Source of the DNA: Paralichthys olivaceus
Taxonomy: Eukaryota; Chordata; Actinopteri; Pleuronectiformes; Paralichthyidae
Length of the DNA stretch: 64,000 nt
Assembly: GCF_024713975.1 (NCBI RefSeq)
Contig: NC_091114.1
Coordinates: forward strand, 5,614,001 to 5,678,000
Direction of reading: 5' to 3'
The notes below the pieces were generated by a model, which was not told the DNA's origin, did not search any database, and saw nothing but the letters and a program-made list of their open reading frames with translations. Positions 52,527 through 62,981 of the stretch are shown in pieces; position 1 is the stretch's first letter; the number at the start of each line of letters is the position of its first letter. The position numbers were made by a program, and so were the translations under genes.

Positions 52527-52590
52527 AGATCAATTTTAATCGCCAAATCATAACATAATAAGGTAAAGAACTTAAAATGCATAGAGAAAC
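52527..52590. repeat. Teleost dispersed repeat fragment
   Basis: attcagatcaattttaatcg followed by ccaaatcataacataataag, resembling the common CAATTTTATTTATATAGCCA / AATCATAACA fish element. Confidence 0.45.
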
Positions 52591-52989
52591 CTAACAGTTA
52601 CAATTATTATTATTATCTAGATATACATATGATATACTTGTAACTGAGGACTGATGCAGATGAATGTGAGAGCAGAAAAAAAAACATTACAAAAATAAAT
52701 TGTGCAAAGACTGATAAGTTGTTTATTCATTCAAACTGAAATGTTCAATCAATTTCATAATAAAATGTATTCGTCAATTACAAAGAATGTGTACATATGT
52801 GCAGATTGAGTATGTCACTTATTATTATTATGAATTATTATTATTAATATCTAGATAGAAATGTGTTCGGAACAAGCTTCACCACTGACACGTTTCATTT
52901 CGTTCTCTACTGATGACGAACTTTTTGAAGAAACAGGTTCATCCAGAAACACAACTTTTTAAAAACATGCCTTTTTCCCTTCCCTCACT

Positions 52990-53130
52990 CTTCGCCCAAT
53001 CACAATCCTTATTCCGTAACCGACGTGTCCCTCCACCAATCGGATCCCTCGCTGCGCGCGTTTCGCCAGCCGGTATTTCCTGTTTGTGACAGCAGGGGTT
53101 TCGACTTCGCGGTGGCGCCTTCCACGAGCA
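52990..53130 (+). promoter_or_regulatory. Promoter and probable 5' UTR exon of RBM4-like copy A
   Basis: CCAAT boxes at 52996-53000 and 53036-53040 lead into CpG-rich sequence. A strong donor (GAGCA/GTGAGT) at 53131 would end a noncoding exon 1, and a pyrimidine-rich acceptor (ctgtcttcag) at 53615-53624 would open the coding exon. The palindromic words GCTAACGTTAGC and GCTAGC occur just downstream (53274-53293). Confidence 0.5.
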
Positions 53131-53654
53131 GTGAGTATTCTCGCCTTCCATCGTTCGGGTCGCTCACATCGAAGCTGTGTTCCCACGCGTCTGCGAGCGA
53201 GAGTCCCGCGCGGCGTCTGTGTCTGAACTGGACTTTGTTTAGCTCCGTCGCACGCGACAAAAATGGCTGTGTAGCTAACGTTAGCTCGCTAGCAGATACG
53301 GTTGAACTGAACCGAGCCCGGCTAGCAGCTGCGCTAATGGTCCAGGAAGTAACAGCACAGAGCGTCTCTCGTCTCCACTCTTGTCTGTGTCAGCTGCTTT
53401 TGACCCGAATTCAAAGTTAAAAGTGAGTAACAGCGGAAGTAAACACGGTCTGTGGTGACAGGACTGAGTAATGTTTCCCTATGGTGGCTCTTTAGCCTTC
53501 AGTCGCCTCAGGTACTGGGTTTCTATTTCCTGATCATGACGTGATCCAGTCTCCATCTGCTCTCTGTGGTTCCTCTGTGCAATACATGGTGGCCTGTGTT
53601 AACCCCCCCCCCCCCTGTCTTCAGCCCCTTTTGCAAAGGTCCACTGGAGCAGCC

Positions 53655-54752
53655 ATGGTGAAGATTTTCATCGGGAACCTGTCTCAGCACGCTGGGAAGG
53701 AAGAGGTTGAGGCTCTGTTCACGCAGTACGGCACGGTGACAGAATGTGCCAAGTACAAGAACTATGCTTTCGTCCACATGGAGGACCGCAAGTGTGCCAC
53801 CAAGGCCATCCGCGAGCTGCATCTCTACAAGCTGAACGGCAGGCCCATCAATGTGGAACTCAGCAGGGGGAAGAACCAGGGGCCGGTGAAGCTCCACGTT
53901 GCCAATGTCGAAAAGGGATTCGATGAGGAGCTCCGCACCCTCTTTGAGGAGTACGGCACAGTCACAGAGTCGGCCATCGTCAAGGACTTTGCCTTTGTGC
54001 ACATGTCCAATTCGGACGAGGCCATGGATGCCATCAAAGGTCTGGATAACACAGACTTTCAAGGTAAGTGAAGATGATGTGCTACCATCATTTGTGGTTT
54101 TTTGTTTCGCCTTTGAGATTTGAGGGATACTGTGTTTCTCTCACACTCAGGAAAGCGCATTCATGTTCAAATATCAAAAAGCAGACCCAGAGGGCCACCT
54201 GAGGAGGAGGCCTATCCACCTCCGCCAGGCAGAGGAGGCTATTATCCTCCTCGCTACCCAGCAATGGGGCCCGAGCCTCCCTACAGGGGCCGCATGTCTG
54301 CTTACCCTCCTCCTCCGCCTCCGCCGCCCCCTCCCCTGAGACGAGCGGCGTACCCCGACCGTGGCTACGGTGAGCGAGACGGTTACGGGGTGGTCGATTA
54401 CTATGAGAAATACAGAGCCCGTCCTAGTGGCGCCGATGACAGGCGTGCTATCCCCCCTCCTCCACCTCCTCCCTCAGCGCTGGTCAGAGAACGTCTTGGA
54501 ATGGGGTCTATTGATCCGTATGAGCGGCACCAGCCCCCATATGCTCCTCCCTCCTACATGGCCAGAGACCGAAGCCCCATCAGACGAGCACCCCCACCGC
54601 CTGCTATGCCCGCAGGTAACGGCTTCTCCTATGAGCGGACCAGGCTGTCTCCGATGCCCAGAGCGCCGATGTACGCAGCTCCCCGTCCCAGGGACTTCAT
54701 GGAGAGAGCGCCTCCCCCGCCACCACCACAACCTCGTTATGCGGGCTATTAG
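53655..54752 (+). CDS. RBM4-like two-RRM RNA-binding protein, tandem copy A (teleost rbm4.1/4.2 type)
   Basis: Predicted RNA-binding splicing/translation factor of the RBM4/Lark family. Two coding exons, 53655-54063 and 54151-54752, encode 336 aa. RRM1 (about 1-70) has RNP2 KIFIGNL and RNP1 [11 protein letters not shown]2 (about 78-145) has KLHVANV and KDFAFVHM, with [16 protein letters not shown] as in RBM4. The intron falls in the FQ-G-KR codon, as I recall for RBM4 genes. The tail is Pro/Arg/Tyr-rich, with [25 protein letters not shown] and [11 protein letters not shown] echoing the RBM4 C-terminus. The CCHC zinc knuckle that follows RRM2 in RBM4 is absent. RBM14 also lacks a knuckle but has a quite different tail, so RBM4 fits better. 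The start has a good Kozak (gccATGG). An intron lies 22 nt after the stop. Confidence 0.9.
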
Positions 54753-54774
54753 GCACCCAAGAGTATAATACAAG

Positions 54775-55073
54775 GTGAGAGGAGGGGGCGGGCATTTTAT
54801 TTTCATATATTTTTGACATAAATGACATACTTGTTCAAATGACAGTGTGTAGAAATAAATGGAGCCCAATCCGTACATAGAAGAGTAGAATCACGTCTTC
54901 AATCACCACCATCGGGCAGAGCTCTTAAGTCCTTCAGATCTAGCGCAGCCAATCAGTAAACAACCATCCAACATTGCTGGTAGAATCTTAAAATATATCT
55001 GCTCAAACATCAGTCTTGCGCGATCCCTGAGTAAAACGCGCTCCTTGACATGTGGTGTGTGCTCTCTTTTCAG
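54775..55073 (+). other. 3'-UTR intron of RBM4-like copy A
   Basis: Donor CAAG/GTGAGA at 54775, 22 nt after the stop; acceptor ctcttttcag ending at 55073. The exon after it (from 55074) contains blocks shared with copy B's 3' UTR: CTGATGCACGTG at 55105-55116 and a GCGTTGCGTTCG-type block at 55149-55167. A junction this close to the stop should not trigger nonsense-mediated decay by the 50-nt rule. Confidence 0.65.
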
Positions 55074-55726
55074 GTTTAGAATATGACAAGATCGTCATTG
55101 TCTGCTGATGCACGTGGCGCTATGCATCCCCCTCGTCTATGGCGGATTGCGTTGCGTTCGCCTGAGACTTACTGGAAGATACTGTTTTGCGGACAGCCCC
55201 GTATTTAAAAACATACGATTACATGTCTACAGTTCACGTATTTTTCAGAGCTGTTTATGCTTTTTTTTTTTTTTCCTGTTTCTCTGCTTGTTTCACTGTT
55301 CAAATCCTTAAAGTGTTTTTCAGAATAGGAAGGTGCTTAGTCTACGCCAGTGTGATGCAGTACTGCAAACACTCTTGCCTTTCAATTTCTCTAAATGGAC
55401 AAGGCCTCTGGGAAACTGTGACAAACTTTCTTAATAAGGGAAGATTATTGTGTTCAGACTAACGTTGGTGGTTTATCACAAAATGGTCATCAAAAATCGT
55501 TAAAAAGAATTTAGCGTAGAAGTGCTTTAATATAATACTTGGTGTGGCAGGCTGTACAATAATCTAAAAAAGTTGCGACACATGTTAGCATGACAAATCA
55601 AAAGATTCAGTGTGTTTTTGTTCTTTTTACACTTTGTGTTCATCTTTTCTTGCGAAAACAGAATCATAGCACCGTTATGTATGATTTTATTTACTTTACA
55701 AGTTGCTTTTCTTCTGAAGGCTTTTT

Positions 55727-55732
55727 AATAAA
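55727..55732 (+). terminator. Poly(A) signal of RBM4-like copy A
   Basis: AATAAA after a T-rich tract, about 650 nt into the last exon; followed by unique sequence. Confidence 0.6.
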
Positions 55733-55749
55733 CAACTGAAACCAAAAAT

Positions 55750-56992
55750 GCCGTATTAACTGTGAAATTATTCCACCCCAGGTAGGCCGATAGCAGATGC
55801 ACATAGTGATAGCCACGCGCTTTAACTCAGAACACGCTTCAGTTTCGTTCTCCACACCCTTGACTTATCAGCTTGTCACATGATGCCCTCTCTGTCCCAT
55901 CAGTGAAAATGATGGAAAGTTACGTAACATAAATTCCAGTGAAACCCTGTGATGATGCGTGTGTTCCTCAGCGACCATGATTGTAGAAAACAGTTCTACC
56001 GAGGCTCAATTGTTCAGTTATGAGTCATTGCCAGTTTAAAAAACAAACGTTTGAGTCTGACCTCCCTTAAGTCAGCTGATGAAATCTGTTCACTGCTCCT
56101 CAAACCTACGAGAGACTAAAATTGACTCTAATTTCCGTTTCCTGTTGCTACACAGAAGTTGTGATGGTGCATCCATTGACTCCTGTGTTAGGTCCCAGCA
56201 AGTAGAAGTCAAAAGAAAAGAATTGTAACACAGGCAGAAGTAAAACAACTAACAGAGCTGTGCGCCGGCCCATGTTTTCTGTCGTCTTCCATTTCCTTGA
56301 TTTCACACAGCACACACTTCACCACCGTCTTTAACTCTTAGCATTCAACATTCATTCCATGTATCACAAATTGCATGCAGTCTTGGTATCTTAGTATCTG
56401 TGCTCTTTGTAGGTTGTTAGACTCTATGCAGGAGATCCCAGCTCAGGGTAAGTCATCCTCGGAAGATGTCCTGCATCCTGACGAAGGGGGAGATATTGTT
56501 TGAACGGTACTGTTTAAGATCTATTACTCAATATATTGCTCATGGATTCATAGTGCACTCATCCACACTCTTGATGAAGTTACAAATGTAAAATTGCATA
56601 TTTTTAATCTTGAAAATGTGATTTATTTATTACCCCCCCCCCCCCTCAAAGGACTGATTAATTGCCTAAATATTACAACACAAAGTCTTCATTTAAACAG
56701 TGGGGAAAATGTGGTCTTTGATTATTTTTAACACACTGTTAATATATTTATACTATATAAAATATATATTTGATTTAGTGGAACAAAATGCTTCAGAATG
56801 TAAGGTTGCTGTCAAAGATTTGAAAATATGCAGTTTTGATGTATTGATAACATGGCTGGTGCTTATTTTTAATTGGTCATTTTTAAAACATGGTCATGCA
56901 GCATGGGTAGGAGGGGATAAGGGAACGATAGAAAATATATTTGTTGATTTTTGTCTGTGTGCGATCACTGACCTTGTGTCTTATGTTCACAG
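55750..56992. other. Stretch downstream of RBM4-like copy A
   Basis: About 1.2 kb of A+T-rich sequence between the copy A poly(A) signal and the exon-like blocks. It includes a C11-13 run (about 56632-56645). No gene recognised. Confidence 0.45.
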
Positions 56993-57850
56993 GACTTTTC
57001 TCTGCTAATGTGGTGACTCATGCGTCCTGAAGTGACTCCACTGAACTTAATGGGTTTTGAACATTATTGGATGAGACGGCCCTGTGGTCAAAGGTAAGGC
57101 AATAAACATTCACCTTGAAGTCGGTGTGTTTTACAAACCTCCATTAAATGACCATGTGTTTTTTCAGGAAGTGGAATTGGTGTGGTGTGTTCTTGGTGAG
57201 CTGGAGTGAAGAAGAAGAAAACTTGCGTGGCGGCATCACCTGAGGACGCCAGAATAACAGGACTGGACTCAAACCTACAGGTTAATATCTCATGTGGACC
57301 GAATATTTGATGTTACTGTGCATCGGCAGCCGCACACAAATGTTTGTAGCATTCTTTGTTTTAAATGGCTCCCGCCACGGCTGAAGGTACAACAATATTT
57401 CTGTGGATCAGATTTTTTTGCAGGTTTGTGTTGCAGCGTCTGCATCCAAAGCTGAGGCCACACAGCAGGCCTAGAAGCTGCATGTGACAGCGGTGCAGAC
57501 AGCGGTGATGGAGTCATCTACGCCACGGACAACCCCGGTGAAGCTGCCTCACATGGTCTTCTTTGGCTGTGTGCGAAAACGGTAACCGGCCACGGATGTA
57601 TGAGCTCGACTTGGACTGTCCAGGAACAGGGGGTCCAAGGCAAGCCTCGTCCTGGTCCAACATAAAATCTCCATCCACTCGGTCAGCGTCTGAGAACCAG
57701 GGGCGCTCGAGTCGGAGCGGCTTGAGCCCCCTCCCTGCCCACAGTGCACAACCAGAACTGCGTTCCTCTTCACTGACAACTCTTCTTCATATTTATTTGG
57801 AATACAATTTTATTTTCCTACTTTAAAATAAATATGTCAGAAGTTAAACA
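56993..57850 (+). ncRNA. Candidate spliced transcript: extra 3' exons of RBM4-like copy A or a lncRNA
   Basis: Three consecutive blocks have splice-site borders on the plus strand: 56993-57093 (ttcacag acceptor, AAG/GTAAGG donor), 57168-57280 (tttttcag acceptor, CAG/GTTAAT donor) and 57424 onward (tttttttgcag acceptor), which ends with AATAAA at 57827-57832. No long reading frame crosses them; the longest short frame I followed is 25 codons from 57508, ending at a TAA that overlaps a donor-like CG/GTAACC. Position and strand fit alternative terminal exons of copy A, spliced from its 54774 donor. An independent lncRNA is equally possible. Confidence 0.35.
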
Positions 57851-58431
57851 AGTTGAAGGTGTAGTCAAAATCTTCCTGACTTCAGTAGAAACAATTAAGG
57901 GATAGAAATTGAAGCAGAACTGGAGATTACCTTGTTGTGATGCTTAACTCGCATTGTTCTGAAAAGAAAAATAAAGCTCAAATAATTGTTTTCACTTTGG
58001 AACATGCTGGAAGGAACCACGATACTTTTTTTTTTTTTCTCCCCTCTTGGCACAGAGCTCATGCATGAAACTTCCCCAATGATGTGCGCTAAACTCTGAC
58101 TCATCTTCTTAACATTCTCCCTGGAGGGGTGGGGGTGGGACTAAAAGGAGGATACAAGTTAGTCAGTAGGAGGGGGAGACATCAGAGTGTATGATGTAAG
58201 AAGGGGGAAAGGGTTGTGGACTTTAGGAGATCGTCTGATTCCGCCTCTGAGCTCATGTTTGGCCTCTCAGGGTAAATCCAGATGATTCACTTTTGGAACA
58301 GAGGTCATAGGTCAAGATCCATAAAAAAGTATGGTCTGAAAAACACAGTTTATTAGAAATCTCAGCAAATAATGCAAGAGAGACAATGTATAGATCTGAA
58401 AATAATCCCTCATAAAATGATCTGTCATTTT

Positions 58432-58437
58432 TTTATT
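58432..58437 (-). terminator. tifa: Candidate tifa poly(A) signal
   Basis: First AATAAA on the minus strand after the tifa stop, about 530 nt downstream; another lies at 58349-58354. Confidence 0.4.
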
Positions 58438-58970
58438 TTACTCATGATTTGATATTGTATTATATGAAAAAATACTTGAATACCTCCTTCATTAAATGAA
58501 ACTTAAAGTGCAGTGGGTTCCTCAACTTTTCTGCTCAAAGTAGAAGTGAAGCTTTGCGCTGTAACCCGAGCTCAGACCAAAAACAGTTTAACCGATTTGT
58601 ATTTTGTGTGTTTTGGATTGATGAAAAATCAAACACCTCCCGATTGTGAGACTGGGAGTTTCCCAGAAATTCCAAACCTGTGGCAAATTTTTAACATTTC
58701 AAAACAACACCCACAAAGAGTATGTTACTGAAAAACAAATTTACTGTGAGGTGCTTCTTTGCATTCATTTTAAAAAGTAGGGGTTATTAAGGTCACAGCT
58801 TGTTAATGATGTATAAAGACATGGAGAAAAGAGCACAAAGTCATAACAGTTTCACATTATAAACAGGAATTAGCTACAAGCCTGCATGCAATCTAATGTA
58901 ACAACTACACAGCAATCTGCATTGCTTTCAAATGTTGGCCAATAATCAAGTAAAAGCACGTTACAATATC

Positions 58971-59552
58971 TCATGAATGATACATGAGAGTCTCATCAGT
59001 CTCCAGGGGGCCAAGTGCTGTGAGTTCAGAAGTGAAACCATTCGTCACACATGAGCCTGTGTCCATGACAGGTGTCATACTTGGCACGCACGTCTCCCTG
59101 GATGGAGGTACGGCCAGCACCTCAAAGTCCACCTCAAAGCTGCCCTTGGCTTCGCCTGACTCCCGGATAATCTCGACTTCATACTCTCCGAAACGGATCA
59201 GGGCCTTGTCTGGGAGATCGACCCTCTCCAGGTGGCCCAGACTAGAGCTGTTGACTGACAGCTTCCCCTTCTGGCTCAGGTTCTGGATGGTGAACTGCAT
59301 GTCCAGGCTCTGGGGTGTGCGGTAGGCGAAGAGGACAAACTGTTTCCGGGACACCCGAGGGTCAACCAGGGCGTAGGTGCAGGCCTGGGCATCCCGGCCC
59401 AGCCTGAGAGGTTCATCTGACGAGTGTCTGCTCCTCTTCCCCAGAGGCAGTGCCCCATAAAGGCCCCTGCAACTCTGCTGAGGGTGGTAGAACTTGATGT
59501 GGAGACAAGTCAGGAGATCCTCCTCTGTCTCCATTGTCTGGGACACATTCAT
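58971..59552 (-). CDS. tifa: TIFA, TRAF-interacting protein with FHA domain
   Basis: Cytosolic adaptor; in mammals ALPK1 phosphorylates its Thr9, the phospho-Thr is bound by other TIFA FHA domains, and the oligomer activates TRAF6 and NF-kB. Single coding exon, 193 aa (human 184). Features line up: Thr9 is at residue 9 in METEED; FHA signatures include LRLGRDAQACTYALVDPRVS, RKQFVLFAY, IQNLSQKGKLSVNS, LGHLERVDLP and IRFGEYEVEI; the C-terminus has PLETDE, matching the TRAF6-binding PxExx(acidic/aromatic) pattern. The chosen ATG (59552-59550) has A at -3 and places Thr9 correctly; an upstream in-frame ATG lies in the intron. It sits antisense between two RBM4-like genes. Confidence 0.93.
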   Translation of the reverse strand: MNVSQTMETEEDLLTCLHIKFYHPQQSCRGLYGALPLGKRSRHSSDEPLRLGRDAQACTYALVDPRVSRKQFVLFAYRTPQSLDMQFTIQNLSQKGKLSVNSSSLGHLERVDLPDKALIRFGEYEVEIIRESGEAKGSFEVDFEVLAVPPSRETCVPSMTPVMDTGSCVTNGFTSELTALGPLETDETLMYHS

Positions 59553-59850
59553 GGTGGAAAAATGGCTGCTGGGAAAAATGACATTTTGTTGATAAAATAC
59601 AATTGGCACAGAAGACAGAAACCTCATGAGAACACAGTGAAAGTTGGTGTTTTTTCAGTCAAACAAAACAAAAAGTGGAACAAATACATAAACCCCTGTT
59701 AGGAGCCTTACCTGAGTGTTGAAACGTGATTTCCCTTCCACACAATCAAACGCAGCTTGCTCTCAGGAGAACTGACTAACTAATGGTGCTGCTGCTCTGA
59801 GTGAAAACAGGAAGACTGATGTTGCCTCTCACAAGACCCATAAGGAAGTT
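59553..59850 (-). other. tifa: tifa 5' UTR, first intron and upstream region
   Basis: An acceptor (tttttcccag) ends at 59569 on the minus strand, 16 nt before the ATG. A donor (CTCAG/GTAAGG) at 59711 would close a noncoding exon beginning somewhere before about 59830, giving an intron of about 143 nt. The promoter cannot be placed; no CpG island is evident, unlike the neighbouring genes. Confidence 0.5.
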
Positions 59851-59949
59851 GCATTCAAGTGCGGATTCTCACAGTTGATGAAGTAAAGTAGTGGTGAATC
59901 GAAAGGAAAAGGAACATTTTCGTGTATTTTTTTCCTTTTCTCCTTGTAA

Positions 59950-60030
59950 ACATAAATAATAGGAGTAGTACTACCTTTATTTATATCGCACTTCTCAAAA
60001 CAAAGTTACAAAGCACAAGTTTATTTGTTT
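59950..60030. repeat. Teleost dispersed repeat fragment (related to 52425-52500)
   Basis: taataggagtagtactacct then ttatttatatcgcacttctc and aaaacaaagttacaaagcac, same element class as at 52425. It lies upstream of tifa. Confidence 0.5.
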
Positions 60031-60985
60031 TTGTGTTAGGACAATAAAATCAAGCCGAAGACGCAAGCACACACTATCTAACATCACTCAAAAGTAATTG
60101 TTGCACATATAAAACTACCCTCATGATTAGGGAAACCTCACTGGACTGAGTTTTAACTTTGTGTTTATTGGTTGTTTTTTTTCTTTTTCTGATTACATTT
60201 CCATGAGCGTATCTCAGTGGTCGAACATACAACTTTAAGACGAGCACCTGAACGCAACACAGCAGCACCGAAAATTCCGCGATGACGCAACCTGAAGCAG
60301 CAGCACAGACAGTCATCACGGGGTGTAAGGTTTCTTATTGTGCTGGATTACAAGAGGATGTTTGTCATAGAGTTATATTTGTAAATCTTTAATCAAATGG
60401 TGAGGGGTATTCAGCTGCAACATGACACTTCACCGCTAGATGTCCCTACAATCTAGTTGTTAATAGAACCATTATTATTAATAGATAGATAGTCAGACCT
60501 ATAGATGATAGACGGCTGTGCTGATAGTCAGTTATATTATGCCAGTAATATATAATAAAATCCTAAACTCGAAAAGGAAAATGTAACTTTAAACTAAAAC
60601 TAAACATACTGTTCATATGGAAAAGTGTGTTTCTATTTTTTTCAGTTGCTACATCAAAATAGACAGAAATATTGAGGAATTGAAATTGCTCATACTCTCG
60701 GTCTCCCCAGCAAACACTAAAAATCTTAATATAAGAAAATATACGAAAAATATTTAAAGAAGTATAAGGAGAAAAGGTATAAATATTAAATATATTCTAT
60801 TTTGTGAAAAATGTAGCAAAAACAGTAATAAGTATAAAATATAAAAACAAATAAAAGGGACCATAACAGGTTCATGGTAATATGGTGTTTTTTATTTATT
60901 TTTCAGTCACATGGACATTAAGCACGTGGTATAAATGTGTGAACTAGTTATTTTCGCAGACATAAAATAAAACGGAACACGCTAT
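60031..60985. other. Intergenic tifa - RBM4-like copy B
   Basis: A+T-rich DNA between divergent genes; short GATA-type run at about 60481-60493 and many AATA/TATA words at 60540-60870. No gene recognised. Confidence 0.45.
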
Positions 60986-60989
60986 TTTA

Positions 60990-61184
60990 ATGATTACCCT
61001 CCTGGACGGTAGAGGGCGCTGTGGTTGCGAGCCGGGGGTGGAAAAAAAAAAAAGCAGCGATGATCAATAAGAACCGGAAGCCGCAGCGTGTGGGAAAACC
61101 ACAGAACGCAGCCCAGCGGAAGTCGGTCTGAGGAAATCTCTGGAAAGGAGGTCGAGCTCTTTGTTGAGGCTTCCTGGTGAAAAG
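60990..61184 (+). promoter_or_regulatory. Promoter and 5' UTR exon of RBM4-like copy B
   Basis: ETS-type words ACCGGAAG (61073-61080) and GCGGAAGT (61116-61123) precede a probable noncoding exon ending in GAAAAG/GTAACA (donor at 61185). The matching acceptor (ctggtacag) ends at 61817, eight bases before the ATG. A CTCF-like word lies at 61006-61019 and GAGCTAAC/GCTAGC words at 61332-61358. No TATA box at a usual distance. Confidence 0.55.
61006..61019 (+). promoter_or_regulatory. CTCF-like motif near RBM4-like copy B promoter
   Basis: ACGGTAGAGGGCGC agrees with the AGRKGGCRS half of the CTCF core and partly with the rest, just upstream of the ETS words. Confidence 0.3.
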
Positions 61185-61825
61185 GTAACACAAGTGAACT
61201 GTGTGGATGTTCTGAATGGAACGCGCTGTGTTTTTGAGCTCCCCGCTCGCCCGCGCGGTGCGGGGAGGGTTCGCCGTCGCGCTGCTTCGTCTCGTCGGCG
61301 GCGCTTTGTGTCACAGCGTGGCTTGCCCGGCGAGCTAACCGGAGCTAACAGCTAGCTCCAGCGAATAACTCCAACCGGCGGTGGTGTTTATTTAGCTAAT
61401 CGTGAGCTTCGTGGTGTTTTAACGGCATCAAATGAGATACACATGCTGGAATGTCAAATGAATATGATAAATTAGGGATGAAATGCTGTTAGAGACACCG
61501 TTGTCAGCCATTTTGCAGTAGACAGGCCTGTTCAATCAATAAGGCATCTTTTAACACTGTGAAACGGTGTACTCAACTATTAACACGTTAAGATTGAATA
61601 ATGTTCCACTTTCCCTTCACCTATAGATATAAACAGTTTTCTCTATATGTTCTTGTGTTTACAATGTAGGTGAACATGTCTGTGTGGAATCTGACCCTAG
61701 AAAAGCATGTAGACATGCAATCAAAGATCAATGTGTTCGATTTTAACTAGGTTTTCGTTGTAACAATTGTCTTCACTCTTAAATATAGACACTTTCCTTT
61801 GTATTTCCCTGGTACAGGTTTAACA

Positions 61826-62960
61826 ATGGTGAAAATCTTTGTGGGGAATCTGCCCCGAGAGGCGGACCAGGAAGAAATCAAGGCGCTCTTCACACAGTAC
61901 GGCACGGTCACAGAATGCGCCATCATCAAGAACTACGCCTTCGTCCATATGGATGACCGCAAGTCAGCCACCAAAGCCATCAAAAATCTGCACCTCTATA
62001 AGCTTCACGGCACGCCAATCAACGTGGAAGCCAGCCACGGGAAGAACCATGCCGCGGTCAAGCTGCACGTAGCGAACGTAGAGAAGGGAGCTGATGACGA
62101 GCTCCGCGCTCTCTTCGAAGAGTATGGCACGGTCACAGAGTGTGCTGTTGTCAAGAATTTTGCTTTTGTACACATGTCAAACTCCGATGAGGCCATGGAT
62201 GCCATCAAGGGGCTGGACAACACTGAATTTCAAGGTTTGCTAATGACATTGTATGATACAAGTCAATGTCATTGTGTTTATTTTACTCCTGATGATTTAT
62301 TTTCTTTATTAATTGTCGTTATTTTTAGGCAAACGCATCCATGTCCAGATTTCCAAGAGCCGTCCCAGACACGACGAACGGGAGGACTACCCCCCTCCTC
62401 CCCCAGACAGAGGTGGCTACTGGCCCCCACGCTATCCAGGAGAGAGGCACGAGCCTCCCCCACCTGGCTACATGAGAGGTCGCCTTGGCCATATGCCCCC
62501 AGGTTACCCAGCCCCTCCTCTGCCGCCCCCTCCCCCTAGACGAGCTGTTTATCCCGACCGTCCGTACGATGGCGAGAGGGACAGATATGGCGTGGTAGAT
62601 TACTATGAGAAGTACCGAGCCCGCCCGTATGGCATCGCCTCCTATGAGGATCAGCGTGGCGGCGTCCCTCCTCCTCCCCCTCCCCCCTCAGCCGTCGTCC
62701 GAGACCGTCTTATGACCCCGTCGCTTGACCCGTACGAGCGTCGGCCTCTCCCGCCTCCTCCATCCTCGTACTACGCCCGAGATCGCAGCCCCCTGAGGAG
62801 AGCGCCTAACACGCCAATGCCTCCTGCCAGTAATGGCTACTCCTACGAGCGCTCCCGGCTCTCTCCGGTTTCCCGCGTCCCGGCATACGGAGTTCCACGT
62901 GCCAGGGATCCCTACGCAGAGCGACTGCCCCCGCCACCTCCTGCACGCTACGCTTATTAA
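61826..62960 (+). CDS. RBM4-like two-RRM RNA-binding protein, tandem copy B (teleost rbm4.1/4.2 type)
   Basis: Second RBM4/Lark-family gene in direct orientation. Coding exons 61826-62234 and 62329-62960 encode 346 aa. The first exon is 409 nt, exactly as in copy A, and splits the same Gly codon; by hand alignment 108 of the first 136 residues agree with no gap. RRM1: KIFVGNL and [11 protein letters not shown]2: KLHVANV and KNFAFVHM. The tail is rich in Pro, Arg and Tyr, with [43 protein letters not shown] and a final AYLike motif RYAY. RBM4's SLDPYxRxLP and [12 protein letters not shown] are recognisable, but its CCHC knuckle is missing here too. The exon 1 intron in the 5' UTR and the intron just after the stop both match copy A. 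The donor of the coding intron is the weaker G/GTTTGC. Confidence 0.9.
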
Positions 62961-62981
62961 GCAAGGCCCCGACATGTGAAG

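Larger units (their letters stand above)
50861..52985. other. Intergenic fxr2 - first RBM4-like gene
   Basis: About 2.1 kb of mostly A+T-rich DNA with a CA microsatellite (51197-51265), a teleost dispersed repeat in reverse orientation (51515-51725), two shorter repeat fragments (52425-52500; 52527-52590) and a CTCF-like word (52260-52273). No gene seen. Confidence 0.55.

Noticed and set aside
53523-54062. Long antisense open frame (179 codons) over RBM4-like copy A
   Set aside because: It mirrors the G+C-rich coding exon; no family similarity and no promoter or splice context. A similar antisense frame over copy B has the same cause.
57549-57826. Overlapping plus and minus frames of 76-87 codons in the last exon-like block
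   Set aside because: Neither shows family similarity; both appear to be by-products of base composition.
59553-59627. Upstream in-frame ATG extending tifa by 25 codons
   Set aside because: It lies before a good acceptor and would move Thr9 away from its conserved position.
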